This document shows, piece by piece, positions 1 to 6,720 of a stretch of 18,352 nt of DNA. A program made the position numbers and the translations under genes. Position 1 is the first letter of the stretch; each line of letters starts with the position of its first letter. The stretch comes from Firm-04 sp045617625 (lineage in GTDB: Bacteria > Bacillota > Clostridia > Oscillospirales > Ruminococcaceae), in assembly GCA_045617625.1 (NCBI GenBank), contig JAZLJA010000051.1, positions 1 through 18,352 of the forward strand, given 5' to 3'. The notes below the pieces were generated by a model that had not been told where the DNA came from, did not search any database, and saw only the letters and a program-made list of their open reading frames with translations.

Positions 1-9
1 ATCCCAAAC

Positions 10-49
10 GCCGCGACATCCTGATTCTGCAAGGATGCCGCGGCTTTTC
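10..49 (+). terminator. Rho-independent terminator of an upstream gene
   Basis: GCCGCG (10-15) pairs with CGCGGC (39-44) and CATCCT (17-22) with AGGATG (32-37), with one A/C mismatch between them and a 9-nt loop. The stem is followed by TTTTCT. The gene it terminates lies left of the window. Confidence 0.85.
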
Positions 50-51
50 TA

Positions 52-80
52 TTGACTTTTTCCTGTACTTGTGATATACT
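52..80 (+). promoter_or_regulatory. Sigma-A promoter of the cupin gene
   Basis: The -35 box TTGACT (52-57) and the -10 box TATACT (75-80) are separated by exactly 17 nt. It sits just after the upstream terminator and about 37 nt before the cupin start. Confidence 0.85.
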
Positions 81-116
81 GATAAGCAGATGAACACCCG
101 AAACGGAGGAATGAAT

Positions 117-482
117 ATGGAATTCATCAATAAAGATCGTATTGTCGAATTGTCGAATCCGGGGGTTGTCTCACGGCAACTGCTGAACCCCGATAACTCT
201 GCAAGCCGAAGAGTCACGATCACCGAAGTGCATCTTGAAGTGGGTGCCAGCCAGCCGCGCCATACGCATGACGCTTCCGAACAGATCTGGTATGCCACCA
301 AAGGCACAGGAAAACTTCTGCTTGCCAATGACGAAACAATGGTGTTCCGCGCCGGCGATGTGGTACGGTTTGCTGATAAAGATATCCACGGACTGCTGAA
401 TGACGGCGATGAGGAATTTGTCTATGTTTCCGTCACAGCACCGCCCATTCACTTCGGATACGCTTATCAGGACAAGAAATAA
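117..482 (+). CDS. Small single-domain cupin protein
   Basis: A 121-residue single-domain cupin (beta-barrel). Motif 1 is visible as G43-x5-H49-x-H51-x3-E55 followed by G63, which supplies the usual two His and one Glu metal ligands. Motif 2 is G80...H91...N95, with Ala in place of the usual Pro. Such small cupins bind a divalent metal and may act as dioxygenases, isomerases or sugar/ligand sensors; the substrate cannot be read from the sequence. The frame is open from an ATG at 90, but the strong Shine-Dalgarno GGAGGA (105-110) sits 6 nt before the ATG at 117, so I chose that start; the ATG at 111 is too close to it. No signal peptide is seen, so it should be cytoplasmic. It is monocistronic, with its own promoter and terminator. 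Confidence 0.88.
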   Translation: MEFINKDRIVELSNPGVVSRQLLNPDNSASRRVTITEVHLEVGASQPRHTHDASEQIWYATKGTGKLLLANDETMVFRAGDVVRFADKDIHGLLNDGDEEFVYVSVTAPPIHFGYAYQDKK

Positions 483-485
483 TAT

Positions 486-527
486 AATCCCGAACGCTGA
501 GTTTTTCACCGTTCGGGATTTCTTTTT
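486..527 (+). terminator. Terminator of the cupin gene (convergent with trmO)
   Basis: A perfect 10-bp stem AATCCCGAAC (486-495) / GTTCGGGATT (511-520) is followed by TCTTTTT. The hairpin ends 4 nt before the stop of the convergent trmO gene and could also slow transcription from that side, although the T-tract favours the plus strand. Confidence 0.9.
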
Positions 528-530
528 AGC

Positions 531-1211
531 CTATTCTGCTGTGACGACTTCGACAACGTTCAGTGCATTGCCGTCAACACGAAAACGGATATCAAAGCCC
601 GCAAACATGACACCGTAGATGCGCTCTTTGTCCTCAATGTAACCGGGACGCGGATCTTGTGCAAGGATCTTCTCCGCCGCCTGCCGTTTCTCCGCAGGGA
701 TCGCCTGCAACCAGCCTTCAGGATCGGACACATTCAGCAAATGCAGCCGCGTTTGTGCGGTATAGCCCTCCGATGCTTCGGGGTGACAATCTGTAAACGG
801 CACATACGGTTTGATATCAAGAATCGGTGTTCCGTCAAGCAGATCCGCGCCTGAAATATCCAAAATCACCTGTCCGTTCTCCTGCCGAATGCCGTCCAGC
901 CGCACACAGGAAAGCCCAATCGGATTCGGACGAAACGGCGCACGCGATGCAAATACACCCACGCGCTGATTGCCGCCCAGCCGCGGAGGTCTGACAGTTG
1001 CTGACCAGCCTTTGCCGTCAGGCTTTTTGGATTCGGAAAACTCCCAGATCAGCCAGATATGGGAAAAGGAATCCAATCCGCGCACGGCATCCATTCGATT
1101 AAACGCCGTTTCAAACAGGATCTGTGAATGCATTTCCGCAAGGATCCCGCTTTGTCTCGGAATCCCGAATTTACTTGTAAAATCGTTTCTGATATGTGCG
1201 ATTGGCTGCAT
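531..1211 (-). CDS. trmO: tRNA (N6-methyladenosine at t6A37) methyltransferase TrmO
   Basis: A 226-residue TrmO/YaeB/TsaA-family protein. Family members use SAM to methylate N6 of t6A37 in tRNA-Thr(GGU), fine-tuning ACY codon decoding in the cytoplasm. The signature is plain: RPPRLGGNQRVGVFASR (74-90) running into APFRPNPIGLS (91-101), then DISGADLLDGTPILDIKPY (118-136). The length fits the short, single-barrel form of the family. The open frame extends 15 codons upstream, but the start at 1211 (MQPIAHIRND) has AAGGAG (1221-1226) 9 nt ahead of it, and the longer version would begin almost on the promoter. It has its own promoter just behind the anti-sigma stop codon, so it is probably transcribed independently of that operon. 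The name rests on strong motif recognition; methyl-acceptor specificity is from family knowledge. Confidence 0.93.
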   Translation of the reverse strand: MQPIAHIRNDFTSKFGIPRQSGILAEMHSQILFETAFNRMDAVRGLDSFSHIWLIWEFSESKKPDGKGWSATVRPPRLGGNQRVGVFASRAPFRPNPIGLSCVRLDGIRQENGQVILDISGADLLDGTPILDIKPYVPFTDCHPEASEGYTAQTRLHLLNVSDPEGWLQAIPAEKRQAAEKILAQDPRPGYIEDKERIYGVMFAGFDIRFRVDGNALNVVEVVTAE

Positions 1212-1244
1212 GAAAATCCGCTCCTTTGTGATGAGATCAACCTC

Positions 1245-1273
1245 ATTATACCACAAAGAAGCGGATTTGTCAC
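1245..1273 (-). promoter_or_regulatory. Promoter of trmO
   Basis: Read on the minus strand: GTGACA (1268-1273), 17-nt spacer, TATAAT (1245-1250), with an extended TGG directly before the -10. The -35 lies within 10 nt of the anti-sigma stop codon. Confidence 0.8.
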
Positions 1274-1277
1274 TATT

Positions 1278-2612
1278 TTATTGTCCGCTGTGCCCTGTCA
1301 TCGGTTCCATTCTCACGATGAAATCCTGACTGATTGCAGGCACATAGCAGAACATATAGCCCTTGCATCCGTTATCGAGCTGTTTCGTTTCAAGCATGAA
1401 ACGATAGTACGGCAGATAGTGCGAACAGCGCATTTCAGAGCGATAAAGCAGATCAACACGCACGATCGGATAGCCCGACATATCCGCATCATTGGAATTC
1501 CAGAAAGATGTCTCATATTTGCCGTCAAGCAAAGATGCTTTTGCCTCATCCACCGAGATCAGCGGATAATCGGCAAGCTTTTGCAGATGCGACAAATCAC
1601 TAAATTTGCGCAGATGCCCGATATGATTGTCCCCGTCCGGTCCCGCGAACACATAAGAAAAACAGCAGTTGAGCATCGCCTGCGTCACATCATCGGATTC
1701 CTCATAGGCATAGACCATAGTATGAGGAACACCCGTGATTGCCACATCAGTCCGGGAGTAAATATGCGGATTCACGATCTGATAAAACGGCGAATACTGT
1801 TCCAGCAGATATCCCATCGCCCGCTGATTTTCTTCGGCACTTGCCGCATTGCGGAAATCGTATTCATCAGGCAGAGTCATCTCGGAAACCGTGTTGACAT
1901 TGACAAACGCCATATTGATGACACCGTTTCCGTCAATCGAGAGCCTGCCATTATGGTCTGTGTCTGCGACCATCGAAACTGCCGTGCCGTTATAGGATGC
2001 ATCGCGCAAGAATATATTTTCACCGATGCGCGATACTGTTGTGCTGAGAATCGTAACGCCAAGCTGATCTGCGGCTTCCTGCAAATGCTGCATCATTTCG
2101 TCCTCGCCGAAATAGAACGGGATGCCCTCCGCACCTTCGTGAAATGCAAGATTCTCAAACACAGGAAGTGTATCGGGTGCATTGGTGACAAAATCGGGGT
2201 AATTCGAGAAGTAAGCATCCAGCGATTCCGCCACAACATCAGAACAGTCTCCGCCCGCGCTGCCGCTTACAACCGCTGTTAAACGAATCGTCGGCAGGTC
2301 AAGTTCTTTTGCACCGTCATCGTCTGCGCTGCTCATGTCAGTGAGACTATGCGTCGGTGCATCATCCTGCGGAACGTCAGCTGTATCCGCCTGATGTGTC
2401 GGCTCTTTTGGCGAAAAGATATAAGACGGCGACGCCTCCTGCAATCTGCCGCTTTTCATCAGCTTTGTCGCCGCGGTGAACACCAGTGCAAAACAAGCAA
2501 CAGCCGCAAGGCTTGACCACAGCACGATATGTCTGCGCGGCTTCTGCTCTGTTTTTTCGAGCAAGCTCTCATCAGCTTCCCCGATGGCAGAGAACAAGTC
2601 CTCTTTTTTCAT
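1278..2612 (-). CDS. Membrane anti-sigma factor-like protein, partner of the ECF sigma factor
   Basis: A 444-residue single-pass membrane protein. The layout is a short cytoplasmic segment (about 1-27, beginning MKKEDLFSAIGEADESLLEK), one transmembrane helix (about 29-48), a low-complexity Ser/Asp/Pro linker (about 55-110), and a large extracytoplasmic domain of some 330 residues that I do not recognise. The N-terminus resembles the short anti-sigma segments common in Clostridia; there is no HxxxCxxC zinc motif, so it is not a ZAS-type anti-sigma. It starts 13 nt after the sigma-factor stop with AAAGGAGG as ribosome binding site, which supports a cognate sigma/anti-sigma pair in one transcript. 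The outer domain would be the sensor. The anti-sigma role is inferred from topology and gene order, not from a recognised inhibitory domain. Confidence 0.78.
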   Translation of the reverse strand: MKKEDLFSAIGEADESLLEKTEQKPRRHIVLWSSLAAVACFALVFTAATKLMKSGRLQEASPSYIFSPKEPTHQADTADVPQDDAPTHSLTDMSSADDDGAKELDLPTIRLTAVVSGSAGGDCSDVVAESLDAYFSNYPDFVTNAPDTLPVFENLAFHEGAEGIPFYFGEDEMMQHLQEAADQLGVTILSTTVSRIGENIFLRDASYNGTAVSMVADTDHNGRLSIDGNGVINMAFVNVNTVSEMTLPDEYDFRNAASAEENQRAMGYLLEQYSPFYQIVNPHIYSRTDVAITGVPHTMVYAYEESDDVTQAMLNCCFSYVFAGPDGDNHIGHLRKFSDLSHLQKLADYPLISVDEAKASLLDGKYETSFWNSNDADMSGYPIVRVDLLYRSEMRCSHYLPYYRFMLETKQLDNGCKGYMFCYVPAISQDFIVRMEPMTGHSGQ

Positions 2613-2625
2613 GAAAATCCTCCTT

Positions 2626-3180
2626 TCAAAGATAGCCCTGCTCCGTCAGAAAACTGCGAAGCTTTTTGCGGGTGCGTGACAAAATCAATAGTACATTCGC
2701 ATTCTTCAACTGATATCGTTTCGCGATTTCAGCTGTGCTTTCCGTGTAGAAATACCGCCGCAGAAACACATTGCATTCGCGTTCAGGCAAAGTCTGCAAA
2801 AAAGCGTTGACCGCCTCTCCGAGCGCATGCGCATCCACCGCCGCTTCGACATTTTCACTGCCTGCAACACATTCCGCAAGTTCATCGAGTGCTGTGCCGA
2901 TCGTGCCGCTCCGTTTTTCGGCATTGTTTCTCCGCACGCGGTCAAATGCCAGATTGCGCGTGATCTTCGCAAGAAATGTCCGCATACAAACAGGCACATA
3001 GGGTGGAATCGCATTCCATGCCCGAAGCCATGTATCATTGCAGCATTCCTCGGCATCCTCCTGATTTCCAAGGATCCCTGCCGCAATTTTTCCGCAGTAT
3101 CCCCCATACTGAGCCGCCGTATCGCGCAATACGGATTCATCCCTTGCCTGAAATCTGGCGATTAACTCTTTATCTGTCAT
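2626..3180 (-). CDS. ECF-family RNA polymerase sigma factor
   Basis: A 184-residue ECF sigma factor. Region 2 spans roughly residues 6-85, including the DAEECCNDTWLRAW stretch (42-55) and the ITRNLAFDRVRR segment (73-84). Region 4 lies at about 125-178, with LPERECNVFLRRYF followed by the helix-turn-helix STAEIAKRYQLKNANV (148-163) and a basic recognition tail. It would direct RNA polymerase to a small regulon in response to an envelope signal, held in check by the membrane protein encoded next. The start at 3180 has GGGAGGTG (3186-3193) 5 nt ahead. The upstream promoter looks like an ordinary sigma-A type, so basal expression is expected; autoregulation is possible but I see no diagnostic ECF promoter. 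Confidence 0.93.
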   Translation of the reverse strand: MTDKELIARFQARDESVLRDTAAQYGGYCGKIAAGILGNQEDAEECCNDTWLRAWNAIPPYVPVCMRTFLAKITRNLAFDRVRRNNAEKRSGTIGTALDELAECVAGSENVEAAVDAHALGEAVNAFLQTLPERECNVFLRRYFYTESTAEIAKRYQLKNANVLLILSRTRKKLRSFLTEQGYL

Positions 3181-3293
3181 TTTGTCACCTCCCGATCCTA
3201 TTTGAAAGACCTTTCACTATTCAATACGCATTGCAAACTTGTTTCTATCATCCTGTGAGAAAAAGATTTCATGATAGTATATGACAATATAAA

Positions 3294-3322
3294 AGTATAG
3301 CACAATCACTGCCGCGATGCAA
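3294..3322 (-). promoter_or_regulatory. Promoter of the ECF sigma/anti-sigma operon
   Basis: On the minus strand TTGCAT (3317-3322), 17-nt spacer, TATACT (3294-3299). The transcript would carry a leader of about 110 nt containing a 7-bp inverted repeat, CTATCAT (3245-3251) / ATGATAG (3271-3277). Confidence 0.78.
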
Positions 3323-3362
3323 GTCGTTTCACAAGAATATTCGGATAAATCATAAAACCATA

Positions 3363-3391
3363 TTGACAAATCCATTTGAATGTGCTACAAT
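3363..3391 (+). promoter_or_regulatory. Promoter of the 45-residue membrane microprotein
   Basis: Consensus TTGACA (3363-3368), 17-nt spacer, TACAAT (3386-3391). It places transcription start near 3398, downstream of the first in-frame ATG (3376), and so decides in favour of the start at 3421. Confidence 0.85.
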
Positions 3392-3420
3392 ATACAATAT
3401 TTGCGAAAGGTTGTGATTTC

Positions 3421-3558
3421 ATGCTGATGCTGAATTATCTTGCCGGTCTGCCAATGGGCGATGATACGCCGATTCTGCTGTTTTCCATCTTGGCAGGTGT
3501 CGCACTGATCTTAATGATTGCCTGCATTCTGCTTGGCAAAAAGACTCGCAAGAAATAA
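3421..3558 (+). CDS. 45-residue membrane microprotein resembling a sorting signal
   Basis: A 45-residue protein with one hydrophobic helix (about 17-38) and a basic tail KKTRKK. Ahead of the helix is LPMGDDTP (10-17). The order LP-x-(T)G-D, hydrophobic helix, Lys/Arg tail is that of a sortase cell-wall sorting signal, but the Thr is missing and there is no protein in front of it. Stand-alone peptides of this type occur in Clostridia and are often annotated as LPXTG or sortase-sorting-domain proteins; their job is not known to me. The start at 3421 follows GAAAGG at a distance of 10-11 nt; an earlier in-frame ATG lies inside the promoter. Its own consensus promoter and terminator argue that it is a real, monocistronic gene. 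It could simply be a small single-pass membrane protein. Confidence 0.72.
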   Translation: MLMLNYLAGLPMGDDTPILLFSILAGVALILMIACILLGKKTRKK

Positions 3559-3564
3559 AAAAAT

Positions 3565-3594
3565 TGAGCTTGGTTCACACCAAGCTCATTTTAT
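3565..3594 (+). terminator. Terminator of the microprotein gene
   Basis: A 9-bp stem TGAGCTTGG (3565-3573) / CCAAGCTCA (3580-3588) with a 6-nt loop is followed by TTTTATT. It begins 6 nt after the stop codon. Confidence 0.9.
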
Positions 3595-3744
3595 TGGGGA
3601 AACGGGGATTACAAAACGATTCAAATGGTATCTGCCCCAATCGCTGCAAAAATGGCATGATCCATTGAAATCCGATGATAAGAGGAGTGCACACAGTCCC
3701 GGAGAAGCAACCGCAGAGGAATCACATTCCGACGAACATATATA

Positions 3745-5091
3745 TTACATCAAAGAGCGTTTCAGCAATGTCAGATCTTTGGCGTTCAGCACGCCATCTG
3801 AATTGATATCCGCTTTTTTCCAGTCAGAAAGTTCCGTCTGATTTCCCAGTATCCACTTTTGCAGCAGAACTGCATCGGCAACCGTACATTTTCCGTCAAG
3901 GTTCACATCGCCCATCGGGTGATTCACGGTCGGCTCTCGTTTGCCGACGATCTTGTCGTACTCCGCCTGAAGCAGATCATCCTTGAGTTTGCATGCTTCA
4001 CGGTCATACTGGAAATCGGTGACATCCCAAAGCACAGGGCAGATGCCGCGGTCATACGCCGACTTGCACACCGATGACAGATAGCGGCGCACGCTTTCAG
4101 GCTCCTTGTTTTTCGAGGGGCATCCATATTCGCCGACAATCACAGGGATTCCCTTGTCAATATAGTTCTGCTTCATCATGTCCATCCAGCCGTCAAGTTC
4201 CCTATAATCCGCATCGCTGCCCCATGTGGATGTTGCCTTGCCCCAGTCCGCATCTTCCTCCAGAATCGCAAATCCTGCGGGGGTGTAGTAATGCACGGAA
4301 ATTGCCATACGGTTTGCGGGATCAGAAGGCATTTTGAACAGCGGATCACAGGTGACGTCAATCCCTGTGTTGTAGCCTGAAATCAACAGATGCCGCATCG
4401 CATTGTTTCCGCCTGTCCCGCGCACCGTATCGACAAACTTCTGGTTGATGGCATTGACAAGCTGATAGGATTCCGTCTTGCCGTTGTCCCCTGCCCATTT
4501 ATTCCAAACGGTTTCCCAGCCGAGTTCCTCGTTCTGTGCCTCGAACATAAGATAATCGCTGTAATCTTTGAAGTTGTTGGCGATTTGCGTCCACATCCGC
4601 TCAAAGCGTTTCATGCACGCATCCTGATTTTCAGGAAATGTGTTGACCCAGCCGTTGTCCCAGTGAATATTGACAATCGCATACAGTCCTGCATCAATGG
4701 TCCAGTCAACCACCTGCGTCACACGCTGCATCCATTCCGTGTTAATGGTATAAGTCCCGTCATCAACCATCATGTTCGACCATGCCACAGGAATACGCAC
4801 CACGCCGAATCCTGCATTTGCATAGCCTTCGATCATCTCCTGTGTGATTTCAGGGCTGCCCCATGCAGTCTCGTATGAACGTGTTGTACCATCGCCCCAC
4901 TGTGCGATCCAGTCGCCGCAGGAATCAAAGGTGTTGCCGATGTTAATGCCGTGACGCATCTCCTTCACAAGATCCATGGTGGAAATGTCGCGCATTTCGC
5001 CTGCTCCGGCAGCAGGCATCACGCTGTCGGCAAAAGCCGTTTGCAGCATCGCCGCCGAAAGGAAAACAGCGGCCAGATTTTTCCATTTCAT
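3745..5091 (-). CDS. Secreted GH5 glucanase with C-terminal dockerin (cellulosomal)
   Basis: A 448-residue secreted glycoside hydrolase of family GH5 (clan A, retaining), most likely an endo-beta-1,4-glucanase or related beta-glycanase. A signal peptide covers about residues 1-21 (cleavage plausible after AFA). The (beta/alpha)8 barrel covers about 40-380: GINIGNTFDS (48-57), VVRIPVAW (97-104), NIHWDNGW (141-148), the acid/base Glu188 in MFEAQNEE, HYYTP (267-271) and the nucleophile Glu321 in VIVGEYG. A dockerin fills 394-448, with two calcium loops DVNLDGKCTVAD (395-406) and DINSDGVLNAKD (428-439), each followed by an LL(K/Q)-type helix; it should plug the enzyme into a scaffoldin cohesin. 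The acid/base motif is NEE rather than the common NEP. The start has AAAGAGG 8 nt ahead. It has a near-perfect promoter and lies downstream of the AraR-like regulator gene, separated from it by a terminator. Confidence 0.95.
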   Translation of the reverse strand: MKWKNLAAVFLSAAMLQTAFADSVMPAAGAGEMRDISTMDLVKEMRHGINIGNTFDSCGDWIAQWGDGTTRSYETAWGSPEITQEMIEGYANAGFGVVRIPVAWSNMMVDDGTYTINTEWMQRVTQVVDWTIDAGLYAIVNIHWDNGWVNTFPENQDACMKRFERMWTQIANNFKDYSDYLMFEAQNEELGWETVWNKWAGDNGKTESYQLVNAINQKFVDTVRGTGGNNAMRHLLISGYNTGIDVTCDPLFKMPSDPANRMAISVHYYTPAGFAILEEDADWGKATSTWGSDADYRELDGWMDMMKQNYIDKGIPVIVGEYGCPSKNKEPESVRRYLSSVCKSAYDRGICPVLWDVTDFQYDREACKLKDDLLQAEYDKIVGKREPTVNHPMGDVNLDGKCTVADAVLLQKWILGNQTELSDWKKADINSDGVLNAKDLTLLKRSLM

Positions 5092-5149
5092 ATCTCATAC
5101 CTCTTTCTTTTTCATCACCGGTCAATCATTTTCCAGTGAACTTGAGGTT

Positions 5150-5178
5150 ATTATAACAATTCGCGCTTTGGTTGTCAA
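5150..5178 (-). promoter_or_regulatory. Strong consensus promoter of the GH5 gene
   Basis: On the minus strand a perfect TTGACA (5173-5178), 17-nt spacer, TATAAT (5150-5155). About 38 nt upstream of the -35 is the 8-bp palindrome TACATGTA (5216-5223), a possible regulator site. Such a perfect core promoter usually needs a repressor, which fits the neighbouring regulator. Confidence 0.9.
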
Positions 5179-5296
5179 ACACGATTCGTAGTTTTTAAGC
5201 ATAAAACGCAGAAAGTACATGTAAAAGAAGGCCGTTTTTTATAAAAATCTTGTTGTTAAACGATTTACTGGACAAAATGCAGGTTGAAACCGTCAC

Positions 5297-5335
5297 AAAA
5301 AAGCTTTCAGATATCGCCTATCTGAAAGCTTTTTC
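5297..5335 (-). terminator. Terminator of the AraR-like regulator gene
   Basis: A 12-bp perfect stem AGCTTTCAGATA (5302-5313) / TATCTGAAAGCT (5319-5330) is flanked by A-rich and T-rich arms, so it can work on both strands. On the minus strand it closes the regulator transcript before the GH5 promoter. Confidence 0.9.
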
Positions 5336-5356
5336 GCATTATGAGAGGGTTAAATA

Positions 5357-6439
5357 TTACTTTGAAAGTTTCCGCACAGAATCACGAACGATGAGTTCAG
5401 GTTTGAAGATGATGTCCTGAATCTCTGCCTGCGGATTGCGAATCTGATCGAGCAGCGTTTTTGCCGCCATTTCGCCCAGCATCTGATGCGGGTGATGAAC
5501 CGTCGTAAGCGGCACATCACAAATCGAGGAATACTTGGAATCGTCAATGCCCACAACTGATACATCCTCCGGCACCTTGATTCCGTGCTCACGGCAGAAT
5601 TGCAGCAGATTGACAGCCAGCTTATCGTTATAGCACACGATTGCCGTACAGGATTTGAGCATTTCGAGCAGCTTTCGCTCAGCGAACTGGAAAATCGAAT
5701 TTCTGTCCGCGGTCGCATACCAAAGCACATCGCGCTCTGCATTAAGAATGCCGTGTGCGATGCAGCTGCTCATATAGCCGCCGTAACGCTTATGTCCCTG
5801 AATATCATCGAGTGCAAAAATGCCCGTGATGCGTGTGTGACCGCAGTCAAACAGATAATCTGTGACAAGCTTGCCTGCCTCGTTATCATCCATCGCAACA
5901 TATGGGAATTCAGCCCACGGATACTTCGCATTAAAGAACACAAGCGGAATATTGCGTTCGCGGATTTCCTGATAAAGCTGCATATTCGGATTTGGCAGCG
6001 CGCTCTTCGAGGGCTCGACGATCATGCCCTGCACACCTCTTGCGATCATGCTTTTGATCGCCTGCGCTTCCTCAGCGACAAGGTTGTGCGTAATAGCAAG
6101 CTGCATGGCAACGTCAGCATCGTTGAGCACACGCTCAATGCCCGTGACGATGTGTGGAAAGATATAATCACTGAAATACGTGGAAATCACGCCAACACTC
6201 CGTGCCTGATTGCTCATTCTGGTGATGCCTGCCTTAACAAATGTACCGCTGCCGCGCACTCGGCAGATGACATTTTCACTCTCAAGGCGCATCAAAGCCT
6301 GACGCACCGTCTGTCTGCTGACGCCATGAATGGTGCAAAGCTCTTTTTCAGACAAAAAACGGTCGTTGGGCTGCAAATGTTCGCTGTCGATGTAGTTCTT
6401 GACCCATTCGACAATAGATAAATACTTATAGTCCTCCAT
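5357..6439 (-). CDS. AraR-like transcriptional regulator (GntR wHTH + LacI sugar-binding domain)
   Basis: A 360-residue DNA-binding regulator with the hybrid architecture of Bacillus subtilis AraR (about 362 residues). The GntR-type winged helix lies at about 4-69, with the recognition region LSEKELCTIHGVSRQTVRQALMRLE split across 29-53 and the wing RVRGSGTFV (60-68). The LacI/periplasmic-binding-like effector domain lies at about 80-355 (VGVISTYFSDYIFPHIVTGI start; VVGIDDSKYSSI near 291-302). It would bind a pentose or oligosaccharide signal in the cytoplasm and release operators of polysaccharide-utilisation genes. Neighbours are a dockerin GH5 gene downstream and a CBM-dockerin remnant upstream on the other strand, so plant cell-wall use is the likely target. 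The start at 6439 follows GAGGGTG. The effector is unknown; calling it AraR itself would be over-precise. Confidence 0.92.
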   Translation of the reverse strand: MEDYKYLSIVEWVKNYIDSEHLQPNDRFLSEKELCTIHGVSRQTVRQALMRLESENVICRVRGSGTFVKAGITRMSNQARSVGVISTYFSDYIFPHIVTGIERVLNDADVAMQLAITHNLVAEEAQAIKSMIARGVQGMIVEPSKSALPNPNMQLYQEIRERNIPLVFFNAKYPWAEFPYVAMDDNEAGKLVTDYLFDCGHTRITGIFALDDIQGHKRYGGYMSSCIAHGILNAERDVLWYATADRNSIFQFAERKLLEMLKSCTAIVCYNDKLAVNLLQFCREHGIKVPEDVSVVGIDDSKYSSICDVPLTTVHHPHQMLGEMAAKTLLDQIRNPQAEIQDIIFKPELIVRDSVRKLSK

Positions 6440-6494
6440 ATAGATTCACCCTCTGCTTTAGAATCGATCGGATACTGTTTTAATCTGTATTGTA

Positions 6495-6523
6495 ATTATA
6501 TCACAACTTTTTTGATTTGTAAA
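6495..6523 (-). promoter_or_regulatory. Promoter of the AraR-like regulator
   Basis: On the minus strand TTTACA (6518-6523), 17-nt spacer, TATAAT (6495-6500). The -35 box lies inside a candidate AraR-type operator (6515-6530), which would give negative autoregulation. Confidence 0.82.
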
Positions 6524-6530
6524 GACAACT
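6515..6530. promoter_or_regulatory. Candidate AraR-type operator 1, over the regulator -35
   Basis: ATTTGTAAAGACAACT matches the AraR operator consensus as I recall it (ATTTGTACGTACAAAT) at 12 of 16 positions and keeps the inverted TTGT/ACAA core. A partner site with 11 of 16 matches starts 34 bp away at 6549. Confidence 0.45.
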
Positions 6531-6548
6531 TCGCATATTTTCTTGTAA

Positions 6549-6564
6549 ATTTGTTCGGACAGGC
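6549..6564. promoter_or_regulatory. Candidate AraR-type operator 2
   Basis: ATTTGTTCGGACAGGC has an intact left half ATTTGT and a CG..ACA right core, 11 of 16 positions of the recalled AraR consensus. The region is AT-rich, so chance matches are possible. Confidence 0.35.
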
Positions 6565-6679
6565 AAAAGTTGAGTGCGTTTTTTGTGCAATTCGCTGTAA
6601 ATTAACAAAATAAAGATGTTCAGGTGTTTAGTTTCTTATGCTCTTTCGTATATTTTCTTATGCCACTTTCTGTGGGAAC

Positions 6680-6708
6680 TTGACATATCAACTCCTCCTT
6701 CATATAAG
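6680..6708 (+). promoter_or_regulatory. Promoter facing the CBM-dockerin remnant
   Basis: TTGACA (6680-6685), 17-nt spacer, TATAAG (6703-6708). Immediately downstream is ATTTGTACG (6720-6728), an exact left part of the AraR-type operator with a poor right half. The promoter appears intact although the gene behind it is not. Confidence 0.7.
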
Positions 6709-6720
6709 GTTGTATATTAA

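Larger units (their letters stand above)
6440..6679. other. AT-rich intergenic region between regulator and dockerin remnant
   Basis: This stretch contains no credible ORF. It holds the regulator's promoter and two candidate operators; the rest (about 6570-6679) shows nothing I can name. Confidence 0.7.

Noticed and set aside
1128..2282. Open frame of 384 codons on the plus strand, opposite the anti-sigma gene
   Set aside because: It is rich in His, Arg, Ile and Cys, has no family features or ribosome binding site, and is an antisense shadow of a well-supported gene with its own sigma partner.
3518..3841. Open frame of 107 codons between the microprotein and the GH5 gene
   Set aside because: It begins inside the microprotein gene, crosses its terminator and ends in the dockerin coding region; no ribosome binding site. 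The stretch 3595-3744 shows nothing else that I can name apart from a small GGAAT/ATTCC hairpin.
5585..6421. Open frame of 278 codons on the plus strand, opposite the AraR-like regulator
   Set aside because: Antisense shadow; no ribosome binding site or recognisable domain, and the regulator on the other strand is unambiguous.
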